From NCBI GenBank assembly GCA_937929935.1, contig CALFUL010000003.1, positions 62,001 through 126,000 on the forward strand: a stretch of 64,000 nucleotides of DNA. The letters are read 5' to 3'. The position numbers were made by a program, and so were the translations under genes. Each line of letters opens with the position of its first letter. Within the stretch, counting starts at the first letter, position 1. The notes below the pieces were generated by a model. The model was not told where the DNA came from and did not search any database. It was given only the letters and a program-made list of their open reading frames with translations. Below, one piece after another: positions 43,408-52,565 of the stretch. This DNA comes from an uncultured Flavobacteriaceae bacterium. Its GTDB lineage: Bacteria > Bacteroidota > Bacteroidia > Flavobacteriales > Flavobacteriaceae.

Positions 43408-44145
43408 ATGAGACTAAAAGATAAAATAGCAATCGTAACTGGCGGTTCACGAGGAATTGGTCAGGCTGTTAGCGAATTGTTCGCGAAAGAAGGAGCAACC
43501 GTAATTATTCTAGATTTACTTGTTCAAGGGCAACAAGTAGCCGAGAGTATTAATGCTAATGGTGGTAAGGCTGAATTTCATTCGGTTTCTGTAACTGATA
43601 AATCTGCGATAGAAACACTCTTTGCTGCGGTAAACGATAAGTACGGTAGCTTAGATATTTTGATCAATAACGCAGGAATTACTCGCGATCGAACACTCGA
43701 AAAAATGAGCGAAGATGAGTTTGATGCTGTTGTTGAAGTAAATCTAAAAGGTGTGTTTTTATGTACACAAGCAGCTGCACCTTATATGAAAGCCAATAAA
43801 TACGGTCGTATTGTTAGTGCAGCCTCTAATGTAGGTTTGCGTGGTAACTTCGGACAAACAAATTATGCAGCCACCAAAGCTGGTGTCATCGCCATGTCAA
43901 AAACATGGACAGTAGAACTAGGTAAACACGGAATAACAGCCAACGCAATCGCACCAGGTTTTACAATGACTGATATGGTTGATAAGATTCCTGAAGAACA
44001 TTTTGCAGCAATTAAGGCGAGTATACCTTTAAGAACCGTAGCCCAACCTATTGATATCGCTTATGGGTATTTATATTTAGCTTCTGATGAAGCACGTTTC
44101 GTTTCAGGAATATGTTTAACCATCGATGGCGGAACCTCAAGATAA
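43408..44145 (+). CDS. FabG-like 3-oxoacyl reductase/3-hydroxyacyl-CoA dehydrogenase
   Basis: 245 aa SDR. TGGSRGIG (11-18), NNAG (87-90), catalytic tetrad with YAATK (about 152-156), and C-terminal CLTIDGGTSR. The fold and length match FabG, but the cluster is catabolic and the canonical fabG is normally next to acpP/fabF, so oxidation of a 3-hydroxyacyl-CoA is more likely. Its stop is 4 bp before the MaoC start, and MaoC would supply its substrate by hydrating the enoyl-CoA. Confidence 0.86.
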   Translation: MRLKDKIAIVTGGSRGIGQAVSELFAKEGATVIILDLLVQGQQVAESINANGGKAEFHSVSVTDKSAIETLFAAVNDKYGSLDILINNAGITRDRTLEKMSEDEFDAVVEVNLKGVFLCTQAAAPYMKANKYGRIVSAASNVGLRGNFGQTNYAATKAGVIAMSKTWTVELGKHGITANAIAPGFTMTDMVDKIPEEHFAAIKASIPLRTVAQPIDIAYGYLYLASDEARFVSGICLTIDGGTSR

Positions 44146-44149
44146 AAGT

Positions 44150-44614
44150 ATGACAAAACTAGTAGTAGATGATTTTAGTGCTTTTAGAGCCTTGGAAGGT
44201 AAAAACCTTCCAGAAGGTAATTGGACAACGGTCACTCAAGAAATGATAAACGATTTCGCAAAGGCAACAGGAGACTTTCAATGGATTCATGTTGATGTTG
44301 AAAAAGCAAAGAAACATTCTCCCTTTAAAAAACCTGTTGCACATGGGTTTATGTCTGTTTCCTTGCTTTCTAAAATGCTTGAAGATTTAATTCAAGTGAA
44401 AACTGCTCAAATGGGCGTGAACTACGGCTTGGATAAAGTCCGTTTTCCAAGTCCTGTTTTAGTTGATAGTCGTCTTCGTTTAGTGGGTAGTATCTCAAAG
44501 ATTGAAAATTATGGCGATACCGGACTTAAAATCACTTGGCACTGCATCGTTGAAATCGAAGGCTCTGAAAAACCGGCTTGCGTAGCTGAATTTTTAAGCT
44601 TGATGTTTGAGTGA
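44150..44614 (+). CDS. MaoC family dehydratase (R-specific enoyl-CoA hydratase-like)
   Basis: 154 aa from ATG 44150; an in-frame start at 44126 lies in the FabG-like gene. Hot-dog fold with the hydratase-2 motif: FAKATGDFQWIHVDVEKAKK (about 39-58), with the catalytic Asp45 and His50, then KPVAHGFMSVSLLSKM (about 63-78). It hydrates trans-2-enoyl-CoA to (R)-3-hydroxyacyl-CoA. Paired closely with the preceding FabG-like gene. Confidence 0.87.
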   Translation: MTKLVVDDFSAFRALEGKNLPEGNWTTVTQEMINDFAKATGDFQWIHVDVEKAKKHSPFKKPVAHGFMSVSLLSKMLEDLIQVKTAQMGVNYGLDKVRFPSPVLVDSRLRLVGSISKIENYGDTGLKITWHCIVEIEGSEKPACVAEFLSLMFE

Positions 44615-44692
44615 GCCTGAATATACTTAACATGTATTAATGTGCTTCTTTTATTTTTTGTATCTTAAAATCCGAATTAAAAAAGTATACCC

Positions 44693-46513
44693 ATGACTCG
44701 CCTTTTTGACCTTTTATACTACCAATTAGAAAATAATGCTCTTGATAAATCAATAAGTGGAAGAGATGCTTCAGGTAATTGGAAAAGTTATAGTTCACAA
44801 GAAGTAAAAGATACTTCAGAAAAGCTTGCTTCAGGCCTTTTAAGTATAGGTTTAAAACCAGGCGATAAAGTTGCCATGGTGGTCTATAAAAATCGTCCGG
44901 AATGGATGATTTTAGATTTTGCAATGCAAATGGCGGGTTTGATTAGTATTCCTTTATATCCTACCATAAGCGTTGGTGAATATGAATACATCTTAAATGA
45001 GGCTGAGGTTAAAGCCGCCTTTTGTGGTAGTGGCGATTTATTTGCAAAATTGAATGATGCGAAGGTGAATGTTTCATCCTTAGAAAAAATATTTACCCTA
45101 GATAAAACTGAAGGAAAACCTTTTTGGGAAAATCTTTTTAATGATACCCATGCAACTGAGGTAGAAAAAATTAAAAGCGGCGTTAGTAGCGATGATTTAG
45201 CAACTATTATTTATACTTCAGGTACAACTGGAAACCCTAAAGGGGTCATGCTTACCCACGGTAATGTGATGCATGTAGTACTACAAACTTCAAAACATTT
45301 GGCAGCAAAGGCTGGCGAGAATGTCATCAGTTTTTTACCCCTCTGTCATATTTTTGAGCGGGCTGTTTCTCTAGTTTATTATTATAAAAGTGCAAAGGTT
45401 CATTTTGCAGGTACCGATAATCTTAGCGGACCAGATGGCGATTTAGCTTATGTAAAACCAGTAACTTTTTCTACCGTTCCACGTTTGCTTGAAAAAATAT
45501 ATGAAGCTATTTATAACAAAGGTTTAGCATTAGATGGAGCGAAAAAGAAATTGTTTTTCTGGGCGCTTGAACTGACTGATGAATATGAGTTAGACATGAA
45601 ATTGTCTTTTGGTAAAAAATTAAAATGGAAGCTAGCAGATAGGTTGATTTTTAGTAAATGGAGAGCAGCTTTAGGAGGTAATGTTAGAGCCATTGTAACT
45701 GGTGCGGCGCCGTGCCCCGTAAAAATTATGCGCGTTTTCTGTGCAGCAGGTATTCCTATTCGTGAAGGCTACGGCTTAACAGAAACCTCACCTACTTTAA
45801 GTATTAATACGATGGAGCATGATGGTGCGATGTTGGGTACTACAGGCCCCGTTATTGACGGAGTTGAAATAAAAATAGATGCTTCAGATGGAAATTATCA
45901 AGAAGATGAAGGCGAGATTTTAGCTTTTGGACCAAATGTGATGCAAGGGTATTATAAAAAACCAGAGGTTAACGCTGAAGTATTTCGTGAAATTGATGGT
46001 AAAAAATGGTTTTGTACAGGCGATATTGGAAAATTAGTGAAAGGGCCTACGGGTAGATCTTATTTAAAAATTACAGACCGTAAAAAAGAACTTTTGAAAA
46101 CTTCTGGAGGTAAATATGTTGCCCCGGCACCAATAGAAAATAGAATAAAAGAAGAGTTTTTGGTTGAACAGATGATGGTCATTGGCGATAAGCAAAAATT
46201 TGTGTCGGCATTGATATTACCCGCCGAAGAAGCCTTGAAAAATTACTGCAAGAAAAAAGACATTCAATGGACTAGTTTGCCCGAAATTATTTCCCACAAG
46301 AAAGTATTGAAAAGGTATCAAAAAATAATTGCTAAATACAATCCTGAATTTAGTCATGTAGAACAGATTAAGAAATTTAAGTTAGTTTCAAACCCGTGGT
46401 TACCTTTTCATGAGGATGGCTCTGATGCAGAATTGACACCAACATTGAAATTAAAGAGACGCGTGATTCGTGAAAAATATAAAAAGGAAATCAGCGAAAT
46501 TTATAGCGAGTAA
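44693..46513 (+). CDS. Long-chain acyl-CoA synthetase (AMP-forming)
   Basis: 606 aa. ANL-superfamily ligase that activates a carboxylic acid to acyl-CoA through an acyl-AMP. P-loop TIIYTSGTTGNPKGVMLTHG is at about 172-191, GYGLTETSP at about 359-367, and the C-terminal hinge TGDIGKL ... ITDRKKELLKTSGGKYVAP at about 442-485. The length and the PAPIENRIKEE stretch match the long/medium-chain FadD15-like group in Bacteroidetes. It is the last gene of the cluster and can feed acids into it (the LvaE position in the analogy). It may have its own promoter in the 78-bp gap. Confidence 0.9.
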   Translation: MTRLFDLLYYQLENNALDKSISGRDASGNWKSYSSQEVKDTSEKLASGLLSIGLKPGDKVAMVVYKNRPEWMILDFAMQMAGLISIPLYPTISVGEYEYILNEAEVKAAFCGSGDLFAKLNDAKVNVSSLEKIFTLDKTEGKPFWENLFNDTHATEVEKIKSGVSSDDLATIIYTSGTTGNPKGVMLTHGNVMHVVLQTSKHLAAKAGENVISFLPLCHIFERAVSLVYYYKSAKVHFAGTDNLSGPDGDLAYVKPVTFSTVPRLLEKIYEAIYNKGLALDGAKKKLFFWALELTDEYELDMKLSFGKKLKWKLADRLIFSKWRAALGGNVRAIVTGAAPCPVKIMRVFCAAGIPIREGYGLTETSPTLSINTMEHDGAMLGTTGPVIDGVEIKIDASDGNYQEDEGEILAFGPNVMQGYYKKPEVNAEVFREIDGKKWFCTGDIGKLVKGPTGRSYLKITDRKKELLKTSGGKYVAPAPIENRIKEEFLVEQMMVIGDKQKFVSALILPAEEALKNYCKKKDIQWTSLPEIISHKKVLKRYQKIIAKYNPEFSHVEQIKKFKLVSNPWLPFHEDGSDAELTPTLKLKRRVIREKYKKEISEIYSE

Positions 46514-46666
46514 GGCTTTATTTTTTCGACACCGAAATAGATAGATTAAAACCATTATTGATTCATTTAATAATAAAAAGTACTAATTTTATATAATAAC
46601 AACTTTTCCTTGTTAGTCTTATTGAACAACAACTTTCGATTCTTTTTTCTATCTTCCACTTTCTTT

Positions 46667-46680
46667 ATAGACTAGCATAG
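46667..46680. promoter_or_regulatory. Partial operator copy in front of the GntR-type regulator gene
   Basis: ATAGACTAG (46667-46675) followed by CATAG, ending 3 bp before the ATG. It matches 8 of 9 bases of the palindrome repeated three times before susC, and the following CATAG matches the start of a next unit. Consistent with autoregulation. Confidence 0.5.
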
Positions 46681-46683
46681 CAT

Positions 46684-47697
46684 ATGACATTGGTAGATTT
46701 GATTATTGGACTAAGAGGTGTAAATACACTCTCTAAGCATGAACAGTTGGTTCATGGGGTTATTCAAGCTATTGATGATAATATTTTAAACGTCGGTGAT
46801 CAATTACCTTCAATCAATCAAATGGTTGCTGAATTAGGGTATGCCCGAAAAACCATAGTAAAGGCCTATGAGGAGCTAAAAGAACGTGGTTTAATAGAAT
46901 CTAAAAAATTAAAAGGTTATTTTGTAATTAGTCAAGAAACCAAAGTAGTTTTAAAGGTTGCCTTGGTATTGTTTTCCTTTCAACGTTTTCAAGAAGATTT
47001 TTATAATAGTTTTAGAAAAGAGTTGGGTAAAAAATATCAAATCGATGTCTTTTTTCATCACAACAATATAGAAGTTTTTACTAGTGTTTTGAATACTATT
47101 CATGGTAAATACGGTATGTATGTGATTGCACCAATTCCTGACCAAAGCCTAAGACCTCTCATTGAAACAATTCCTGCTTCTAAGTTATTGATAATTGATA
47201 GGTTTATTGAACTTGAAAAATCTTACTCCTATATTTCGCAAGAATTTGAACAATCTACTTACAGTAAATTAACTGAGTTACTTCCTAAAATAAAGAAATA
47301 TAAAAAATTCAATTTGTTTTTTAGAAAAGATGCAGATTATCCCGTGGGCATTTTAAAAGCCTTCAATAGAATTTGTGAAGATTTCAATATAGAAGGAAAA
47401 ATACTAAAGAAGTACAAGTCAAAATCCATCAAAAAAAATAACCTCTACTTTTTTGTTAGTGATACCTATCTATGGGATGTCTTAAGAGATGCAAGAAAAA
47501 ATAATTTTGAGGTAGGCCAGGAAATAGGAATTTTATCACACAATGACCACGTGGTAAAAGAAATTGTCTTCAACGGTATAACCACCATTTCAACTGACTT
47601 CGAGGAAATGGCTGTAAGAGCAGCGAATCACATTAAAAAGAAGGGTAAAACCCATTTGTTCATGCCTTCTGAATTAATACTTAGAAATTCACTCTAA
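46684..47697 (+). CDS. GntR-type regulator with LacI-like sugar-sensing domain
   Basis: 337 aa. Residues about 14-80 are a GntR winged helix (LSKHEQLVHGVIQAI, GDQLPSINQMVAELGYARKTIVKAYEELKERG). Residues about 88-335 have the periplasmic-binding-protein/LacI fold (LKVALVLFSFQRFQEDFYNS, IAPIPDQ, IGILSHNDHVVKEIVFNGITTIST). Such hybrids respond to a small sugar and control the genes beside them. It lies divergent-free, directly upstream of susC with 194 bp between, and the palindromes at 47811-47839 are its likely operator. Ligand unknown; galactose, a galactoside or glycerol derivative is plausible from the operon content. Confidence 0.88.
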   Translation: MTLVDLIIGLRGVNTLSKHEQLVHGVIQAIDDNILNVGDQLPSINQMVAELGYARKTIVKAYEELKERGLIESKKLKGYFVISQETKVVLKVALVLFSFQRFQEDFYNSFRKELGKKYQIDVFFHHNNIEVFTSVLNTIHGKYGMYVIAPIPDQSLRPLIETIPASKLLIIDRFIELEKSYSYISQEFEQSTYSKLTELLPKIKKYKKFNLFFRKDADYPVGILKAFNRICEDFNIEGKILKKYKSKSIKKNNLYFFVSDTYLWDVLRDARKNNFEVGQEIGILSHNDHVVKEIVFNGITTISTDFEEMAVRAANHIKKKGKTHLFMPSELILRNSL

Positions 47698-47770
47698 ATA
47701 CACTAACCAAGAATTTTAACGCCAAGCTTTGTTTAATTTTAAGAAATTCATAAAATAAAGGGCGCCAAAT

Positions 47771-47800
47771 TTTGATATTCACAAAATAGATTTATATTTG
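47771..47800 (+). promoter_or_regulatory. Bacteroidetes sigma-A type promoter for the susC operon
   Basis: TTTG at 47771-47774, an 18-bp spacer, and TATATTTG (TAnnTTTG) at 47793-47800. The expected transcript start, about 7 bp on, falls at roughly 47807, leaving an 85-base leader before the susC ATG at 47892. The spacer is one base shorter than the usual 19-21. Confidence 0.7.
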
Positions 47801-47809
47801 TAGTAGTAG

Positions 47810-47839
47810 CATAGACTATCATAGACTATCATAGACTAT
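47810..47839. promoter_or_regulatory. Three phased 9-bp palindromes, probable operator array
   Basis: CATAGACTAT occurs three times in direct succession (47810-47819, 47820-47829, 47830-47839). The 9-mer ATAGACTAT is a perfect palindrome around its central base. The 10-bp spacing places each copy on the same face of the helix. The array starts about 3 bp after the expected transcription start, where a bound repressor would block initiation or early elongation. Confidence 0.75.
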
Positions 47840-47891
47840 TGTACTAAGTTGACTAACTACTTATTTAAACAATTAATTAATAACAACTCTT

Positions 47892-50800
47892 ATGATTAAA
47901 AAAACGCTCAAACAATTTATGGGTTTGATTTTGACACTGTTCAGCGGTGTTGTTTTTGCTCAAGCCACACAGGTTGCGGGAACTGTCTCTGACGGAGACG
48001 GGCCACTACCGGGGGTAAACATTGTAGTGAAAGGAACTACCAATGGTGTTACCACAGATTTTGATGGAAATTATTCCATCGCGAATGTAGAAGCTGAAGA
48101 TGTACTTATTTTTAGTTACATCGGATATGCCTCTCAAGAAATTTCCGTGAACGGAAGATCAACCATCAATGTAACTTTATTACCAGATGCTCAGGCACTG
48201 AATGAAGTGGTCATTGTGGGTTATGGTACTAGTAACAAAAGAGAACTTACGGGCTCTGTTGCTACTATCAAGAAAGATGCAATCGTAAACGTGGTTGCGA
48301 GTAACCCTTCTGCAGCACTTCAAGGTAAGTTAGCTGGTGTGCAGATTGAAACACCAGGTGGTCGCCCCGGTGGACGTTCTAACTTCTTTATCAGAGGTGT
48401 GAACTCGTTGAGTAATGCGGATCCATTATTTATTGTTGACGGTTTATTTGTTGATGATATGGAGAATATTCATGCGCGTGACATTGAAAATATTTCTGTT
48501 TTAAAAGATGCTTCTGCAGCTGCTATTTATGGTGCAAGAGCTGCGAATGGCGTAGTTATCGTGAAAACAAACCACGGTAGAAAAAACGGAGATGTTGAAG
48601 TTACTTTTGATGCTCGTTTAGGGTTTGATTCTGCAAGTAAAAAGTTAGATTATATAAACGGACAACAATACGCAGACTACTTAAACCAAAGATTTACCAA
48701 TGACGGTGAAGCAACTACCGTTGCCTTTAATGGGGTAAATACGGACTGGCAAGAAGAAAACCTTCAAAACGGTATGGTTGAAGACTATGGCTTTTCTGTT
48801 GCCGGTGGAGGAGAAAAAACCTCATACTTTGCTTCAGGTAATTATTTCAACCAAGATGGTATTTTAGTAGGGTCAGGCTTTAAAAGAATTAACTTCAGAA
48901 TCAACACCAGATCTGAATTTGGAAAATTTACGCTAACGCAATCTTTGGGTATTACAGAGCGTAAAATTCAAGAAAACAACTGGTTTGGTTGGGATGGTGT
49001 TTCAGTGCCAACCCTTGCTACTAGCAATAGTACCAATGAAGGTGGTTTTGAAGCGCCTAACCAAGACATTCATGGCCCAGGTGGTGTGAATCAATTCGGA
49101 TTGGCTTCTTTAGAAGATAACTTGATTACCTCAAGAACAGTATACGGTAGTGCTAAACTTGATTATGAATTGGCTGATGGTTTGAAAGCCGCCGTTAATT
49201 TTGGTTTAGATTACACCAATACTAGATTTTTTCAATTCACGCCTACTTACTTTATGAGTGCTACCGATGCAGTGTTCAATGTGAATAATGAAAATGATTT
49301 AACTGATGTTACTCAAAATGATGTGAATGTATTGGTTGAGCCAACACTTTCTTATGATAAAGAATTTGATCAACATAAAATTGGCGTAGTTGGTGGATAT
49401 ACCTTTTTTAAAGAGAATCAGCAAATAGGAGGGCTTTATGGTCAAGGTACGCCGTCAAATTTGATTAGAAATGTGGGTGCTTTACCATCGTCTGAGAATA
49501 ATATTTTAATAGGTGCTGATAACGTTGCAGGTCTCGAGTCTTTCTTCGGTAGAGTAAATTATGGTTACGATGGTAAATATTTATTTTCTGCTACCTTAAG
49601 ACGCGATGCATCTTCAAGATTTGCTGAAGACAACAGAGTAGGGTACTTCCCTTCTTTCTCTGCTGGTTGGAATATTAGTGATGAAGATTTCTGGAATTCA
49701 GAAACAGTAAATTACTTCAAACTTAGAGCTTCTTACGGTGAATTAGGTTCTTACCCTGATGTATTCTACCCAACCTCTGCAGTATTCTTAGCAAACCAAT
49801 CTAACACTTCTTTCGGAGGTGGTTTGGCCAATGGTTTGGCACAAACAACACTTGCTGATCCTGATTTAGTTTGGGAAACCACAAAAACTTTTGACATCGG
49901 ATTTGATATGGCTTTTCTTGACAACAAGATGAATCTTACAGTAGATTATTTCTCAAAAGACATTGAAGATGTTTTAGTAGCAATTAATGTACCTTCAACT
50001 ACAGGTGTTAGTTTACCTGTTACACGTAATGCAGGTACCTTGATTAATCAAGGTTTAGAATTTGAATATGGCTATCGCAAAACTCAGGGCGACTTTACCT
50101 TTAATGCGAACGCTAACTTAGCGTTTACTTTAAAGAGTGAGGCAGGTGATATTCCAAATCCAATCTTAGGTCCTGCAATTGATGAAGATTTAAGAGTCGT
50201 GAATCGTACTTCAACAGGTGAAGCTATTGGCGCATACTACGGTTATGTAGTGGAAGATAAAGTAGATGCTGCAACAGGTGATTTCATTCGTGTTGACCAA
50301 AATGGTGATGGCGTAATTAATGGTGATGATATTGTCAACATTGGTGATCCAGTTCCAGATTTCATATATGGTATTAACTTGAATGGTGCGTATCAGAATT
50401 TTGATTTTGGTTTATCATTTAACGGAGTACAGGGCAATGAAATCTACAATGTAGGTCGTTATTATGCTATTCTTTGGCAAGATGGTGGTAAGTTGACAGA
50501 TGTTTTAAATTCTTGGACGCCGTCAAATACGGATACCAACATACCAAGAGCTTCAATTGCGGATCCAGCGGGTAACAAAGCACCTTCATCATTCTTTGTT
50601 GAAGATGGTTCTTATTTTAGATTACGTAATTTAGACGTAGGGTATAACTTTAAAGATGGAGTTGCTGGTTTAGATTGGTTCAAATCATTACGTCTTTCAT
50701 TAAATATTCAAAATGTATTTACCATTTCTGGGTATAGCGGATACGATCCTGATGTTGCTTCAACTGACGGTGGTAGAGCCAACAGAAATACGGGCGTTGC

Positions 50801-50903
50801 AGGTTTTAGAACTCCTGTAAATCCTTTGTTAAGTAGAGGTGTTGATGCACGTGCTTATCCTAACGCGAGAACAATAATGTTCGGCATTCAAGCTAAATTT
50901 TAA
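47892..50903 (+). CDS. SusC-like TonB-dependent outer-membrane transporter
   Basis: 1003 aa. Signal peptide to about residue 24 (VVFAQ); CarboxypepD_reg-like domain (about 27-110, VAGTVSDGDGPLPGVNIVVKG); plug domain with LQGKLAGVQIETPGGRPGG (about 144-162), FFIRGVNSLSNADPLFIVDG and the AAIYGARAANGVVIVKT stretch; then a large beta-barrel ending in MFGIQAKF with terminal Phe. It imports an oligosaccharide or glycoside across the outer membrane using TonB energy, with the SusD-like protein as lid. First gene of the operon, behind the promoter and operators at 47771-47839. Confidence 0.95.
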   Translation: MIKKTLKQFMGLILTLFSGVVFAQATQVAGTVSDGDGPLPGVNIVVKGTTNGVTTDFDGNYSIANVEAEDVLIFSYIGYASQEISVNGRSTINVTLLPDAQALNEVVIVGYGTSNKRELTGSVATIKKDAIVNVVASNPSAALQGKLAGVQIETPGGRPGGRSNFFIRGVNSLSNADPLFIVDGLFVDDMENIHARDIENISVLKDASAAAIYGARAANGVVIVKTNHGRKNGDVEVTFDARLGFDSASKKLDYINGQQYADYLNQRFTNDGEATTVAFNGVNTDWQEENLQNGMVEDYGFSVAGGGEKTSYFASGNYFNQDGILVGSGFKRINFRINTRSEFGKFTLTQSLGITERKIQENNWFGWDGVSVPTLATSNSTNEGGFEAPNQDIHGPGGVNQFGLASLEDNLITSRTVYGSAKLDYELADGLKAAVNFGLDYTNTRFFQFTPTYFMSATDAVFNVNNENDLTDVTQNDVNVLVEPTLSYDKEFDQHKIGVVGGYTFFKENQQIGGLYGQGTPSNLIRNVGALPSSENNILIGADNVAGLESFFGRVNYGYDGKYLFSATLRRDASSRFAEDNRVGYFPSFSAGWNISDEDFWNSETVNYFKLRASYGELGSYPDVFYPTSAVFLANQSNTSFGGGLANGLAQTTLADPDLVWETTKTFDIGFDMAFLDNKMNLTVDYFSKDIEDVLVAINVPSTTGVSLPVTRNAGTLINQGLEFEYGYRKTQGDFTFNANANLAFTLKSEAGDIPNPILGPAIDEDLRVVNRTSTGEAIGAYYGYVVEDKVDAATGDFIRVDQNGDGVINGDDIVNIGDPVPDFIYGINLNGAYQNFDFGLSFNGVQGNEIYNVGRYYAILWQDGGKLTDVLNSWTPSNTDTNIPRASIADPAGNKAPSSFFVEDGSYFRLRNLDVGYNFKDGVAGLDWFKSLRLSLNIQNVFTISGYSGYDPDVASTDGGRANRNTGVAGFRTPVNPLLSRGVDARAYPNARTIMFGIQAKF

Positions 50904-50920
50904 AAATAATAACATAAAAA

Positions 50921-52480
50921 ATGAAAAAGATGTTGAAATCAATAACAAGGTTGATGCTGTTCTCTGCCCTAGTACTTTTCTCAGGGTGTTCAGATGAACT
51001 ATTAGATCAACAAAACAATAATGCGACCTCCACTGCGAATTTTGGTTCTTCAGTGGCAGAAGTTGAGGCTGCCGTTAACGGTGCTTTCCACCCCATTACA
51101 GATACCTTCTTTTGGGGAAGAATCATACACACTGGTGCGATATTACGTTCAGATGAATTTAATGTATTTCCGTTTGGTGGTAATACAGCGATGTCAACTT
51201 TTCAAGGAGAACCTGGTTCTGCTCGATGGGCAACTGAACCATGGCAACAAGCGTATAAGTCTATCGCAAGATGTAACAATATTATCATCAACGTGAATGA
51301 AGAAGGAATTCCTGATACTGCTGCACGCAACAGTTTAGTGGGTCAAGCATATTTCTTGAGAGCTTTTGATTATTGGTACTTGGTTAACCTTTACGGTAAT
51401 GTGCCTTTGATTGTAGATTTACCTGATTTAGATAATGTTTTGGTCAATCAAGCAGAACCATCTGCAGTTTGGAGCCAAATTATTTCAGATCTTGAAATGG
51501 CCGAAACACTGTTGCCTGATAGTTGGGATGGTGACAATGCAGGTAGACCAACTTCAGGTGCTGCTACAGCTCTTAAAGGTAAAAGCTACTTGTATACTAA
51601 GCAATACAGTGAAGCGATTACTGCTTTTCAAAGTTTGGTAGGTAGATATAGCTTATTGCCAGCTGAGAATTATGCTGATAATTTTACCACAACAAATGAA
51701 AATAACATGGAGTCTGTTTTTGAACTTCAGTTCTTAGGTCAGTCTAGTTTTGCTTGGGGTACTGATATACCAGGTACAGGTACAATGGGTAATTTTCATA
51801 TTGATTATGCGCCACCTTCAAAGTCTCCAGATAGAAGTCACTTAGTTAACCCATGGTTAAAAGATTTGTATGAATCTAATGGTGATGAGGTAAGAAGAAA
51901 TGAAACCTTAGCTTATGATTACCCTGGGTCTCTAGGTTATGGCGGTACAGATTTTTTAACTGATTTTGATGATGATATTACGGTAGCTAATGATGCTGGT
52001 TTAGAACCAATTTTTTCTAAAAAATATGCAGGTTTAGATGTAGGTACTAGAGAGCAAGTTGATTTCTTAGGTACCAATGTGGGTAACAACTGGCGAGTGA
52101 TTAGATACGCTGATGTACTATTAATGTTAGCTGAGGCCTTGAATGAAAGCGGTCAAACTGCACAAGCAGGACCTTTTGTTGATGAGGTTCGTGAAAGAGT
52201 TGGTCTATCAACAATTACTGATTTAAATTTAGACCAAGCGGCTATGCGTCAAGCGATTATTGATGAGCGTGCTATGGAGTTAGCTGGTGAAGGTCACAGA
52301 TTTTTTGACCTAGTTAGATGGGGTCTCGCAGAGGCATATTTAGGTGCTAATTCATTACACGGTACCAGCCCAAAATCATTGAGTGGTGGTGTTTTTCAGA
52401 GCAGCAAGCACGAATTGGTTTGGATTCCTGGTTCTGAAATTGATGCAAACCCCAACTTAACTCAAAATCAGGGGTATTAA
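50921..52480 (+). CDS. SusD/RagB-like surface lipoprotein
   Basis: 519 aa. Lipobox at Cys23 (LFSGC). SusD fold: TPR helices with YFLRAFDYWYLVNLYGNVPLI (about 144-164), ALKGKSYLYTKQYSEAI, and the C-terminal RYADVLLMLAEALNESG ... IIDERAMELAGEGHRFFDLVRWG (about 393-460) that defines the family. Binds the glycan or glycoside and closes over the SusC barrel. Starts 17 bp after susC and is followed by a strong hairpin at 52509-52538. Confidence 0.95.
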   Translation: MKKMLKSITRLMLFSALVLFSGCSDELLDQQNNNATSTANFGSSVAEVEAAVNGAFHPITDTFFWGRIIHTGAILRSDEFNVFPFGGNTAMSTFQGEPGSARWATEPWQQAYKSIARCNNIIINVNEEGIPDTAARNSLVGQAYFLRAFDYWYLVNLYGNVPLIVDLPDLDNVLVNQAEPSAVWSQIISDLEMAETLLPDSWDGDNAGRPTSGAATALKGKSYLYTKQYSEAITAFQSLVGRYSLLPAENYADNFTTTNENNMESVFELQFLGQSSFAWGTDIPGTGTMGNFHIDYAPPSKSPDRSHLVNPWLKDLYESNGDEVRRNETLAYDYPGSLGYGGTDFLTDFDDDITVANDAGLEPIFSKKYAGLDVGTREQVDFLGTNVGNNWRVIRYADVLLMLAEALNESGQTAQAGPFVDEVRERVGLSTITDLNLDQAAMRQAIIDERAMELAGEGHRFFDLVRWGLAEAYLGANSLHGTSPKSLSGGVFQSSKHELVWIPGSEIDANPNLTQNQGY

Positions 52481-52508
52481 AATTTTGTTGAGTTAGTTTG
52501 TTAGTTTT

Positions 52509-52539
52509 AAGCCAAGTATTTATTAAAATACTTGGCTTT
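52509..52539 (+). terminator. Strong hairpin between susD and the next gene
   Basis: AAGCCAAGTATTT (52509-52521) and AAATACTTGGCTT (52526-52538) are perfect 13-base complements around a 4-base loop, followed by TCATT. It is 28 bp after the susD stop and 27 bp before the VCBS gene. It probably acts as a partial terminator or RNA-stability element that keeps susCD mRNA high relative to downstream genes. Confidence 0.7.
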
Positions 52540-52565
52540 CATTATAAAGTGTTTCATCTGAACGT

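Noticed and set aside
43408-44145. Housekeeping fabG of fatty-acid synthesis
   Set aside because: No acpP, fabD or fabF nearby; it sits with MaoC and acyl-CoA genes.
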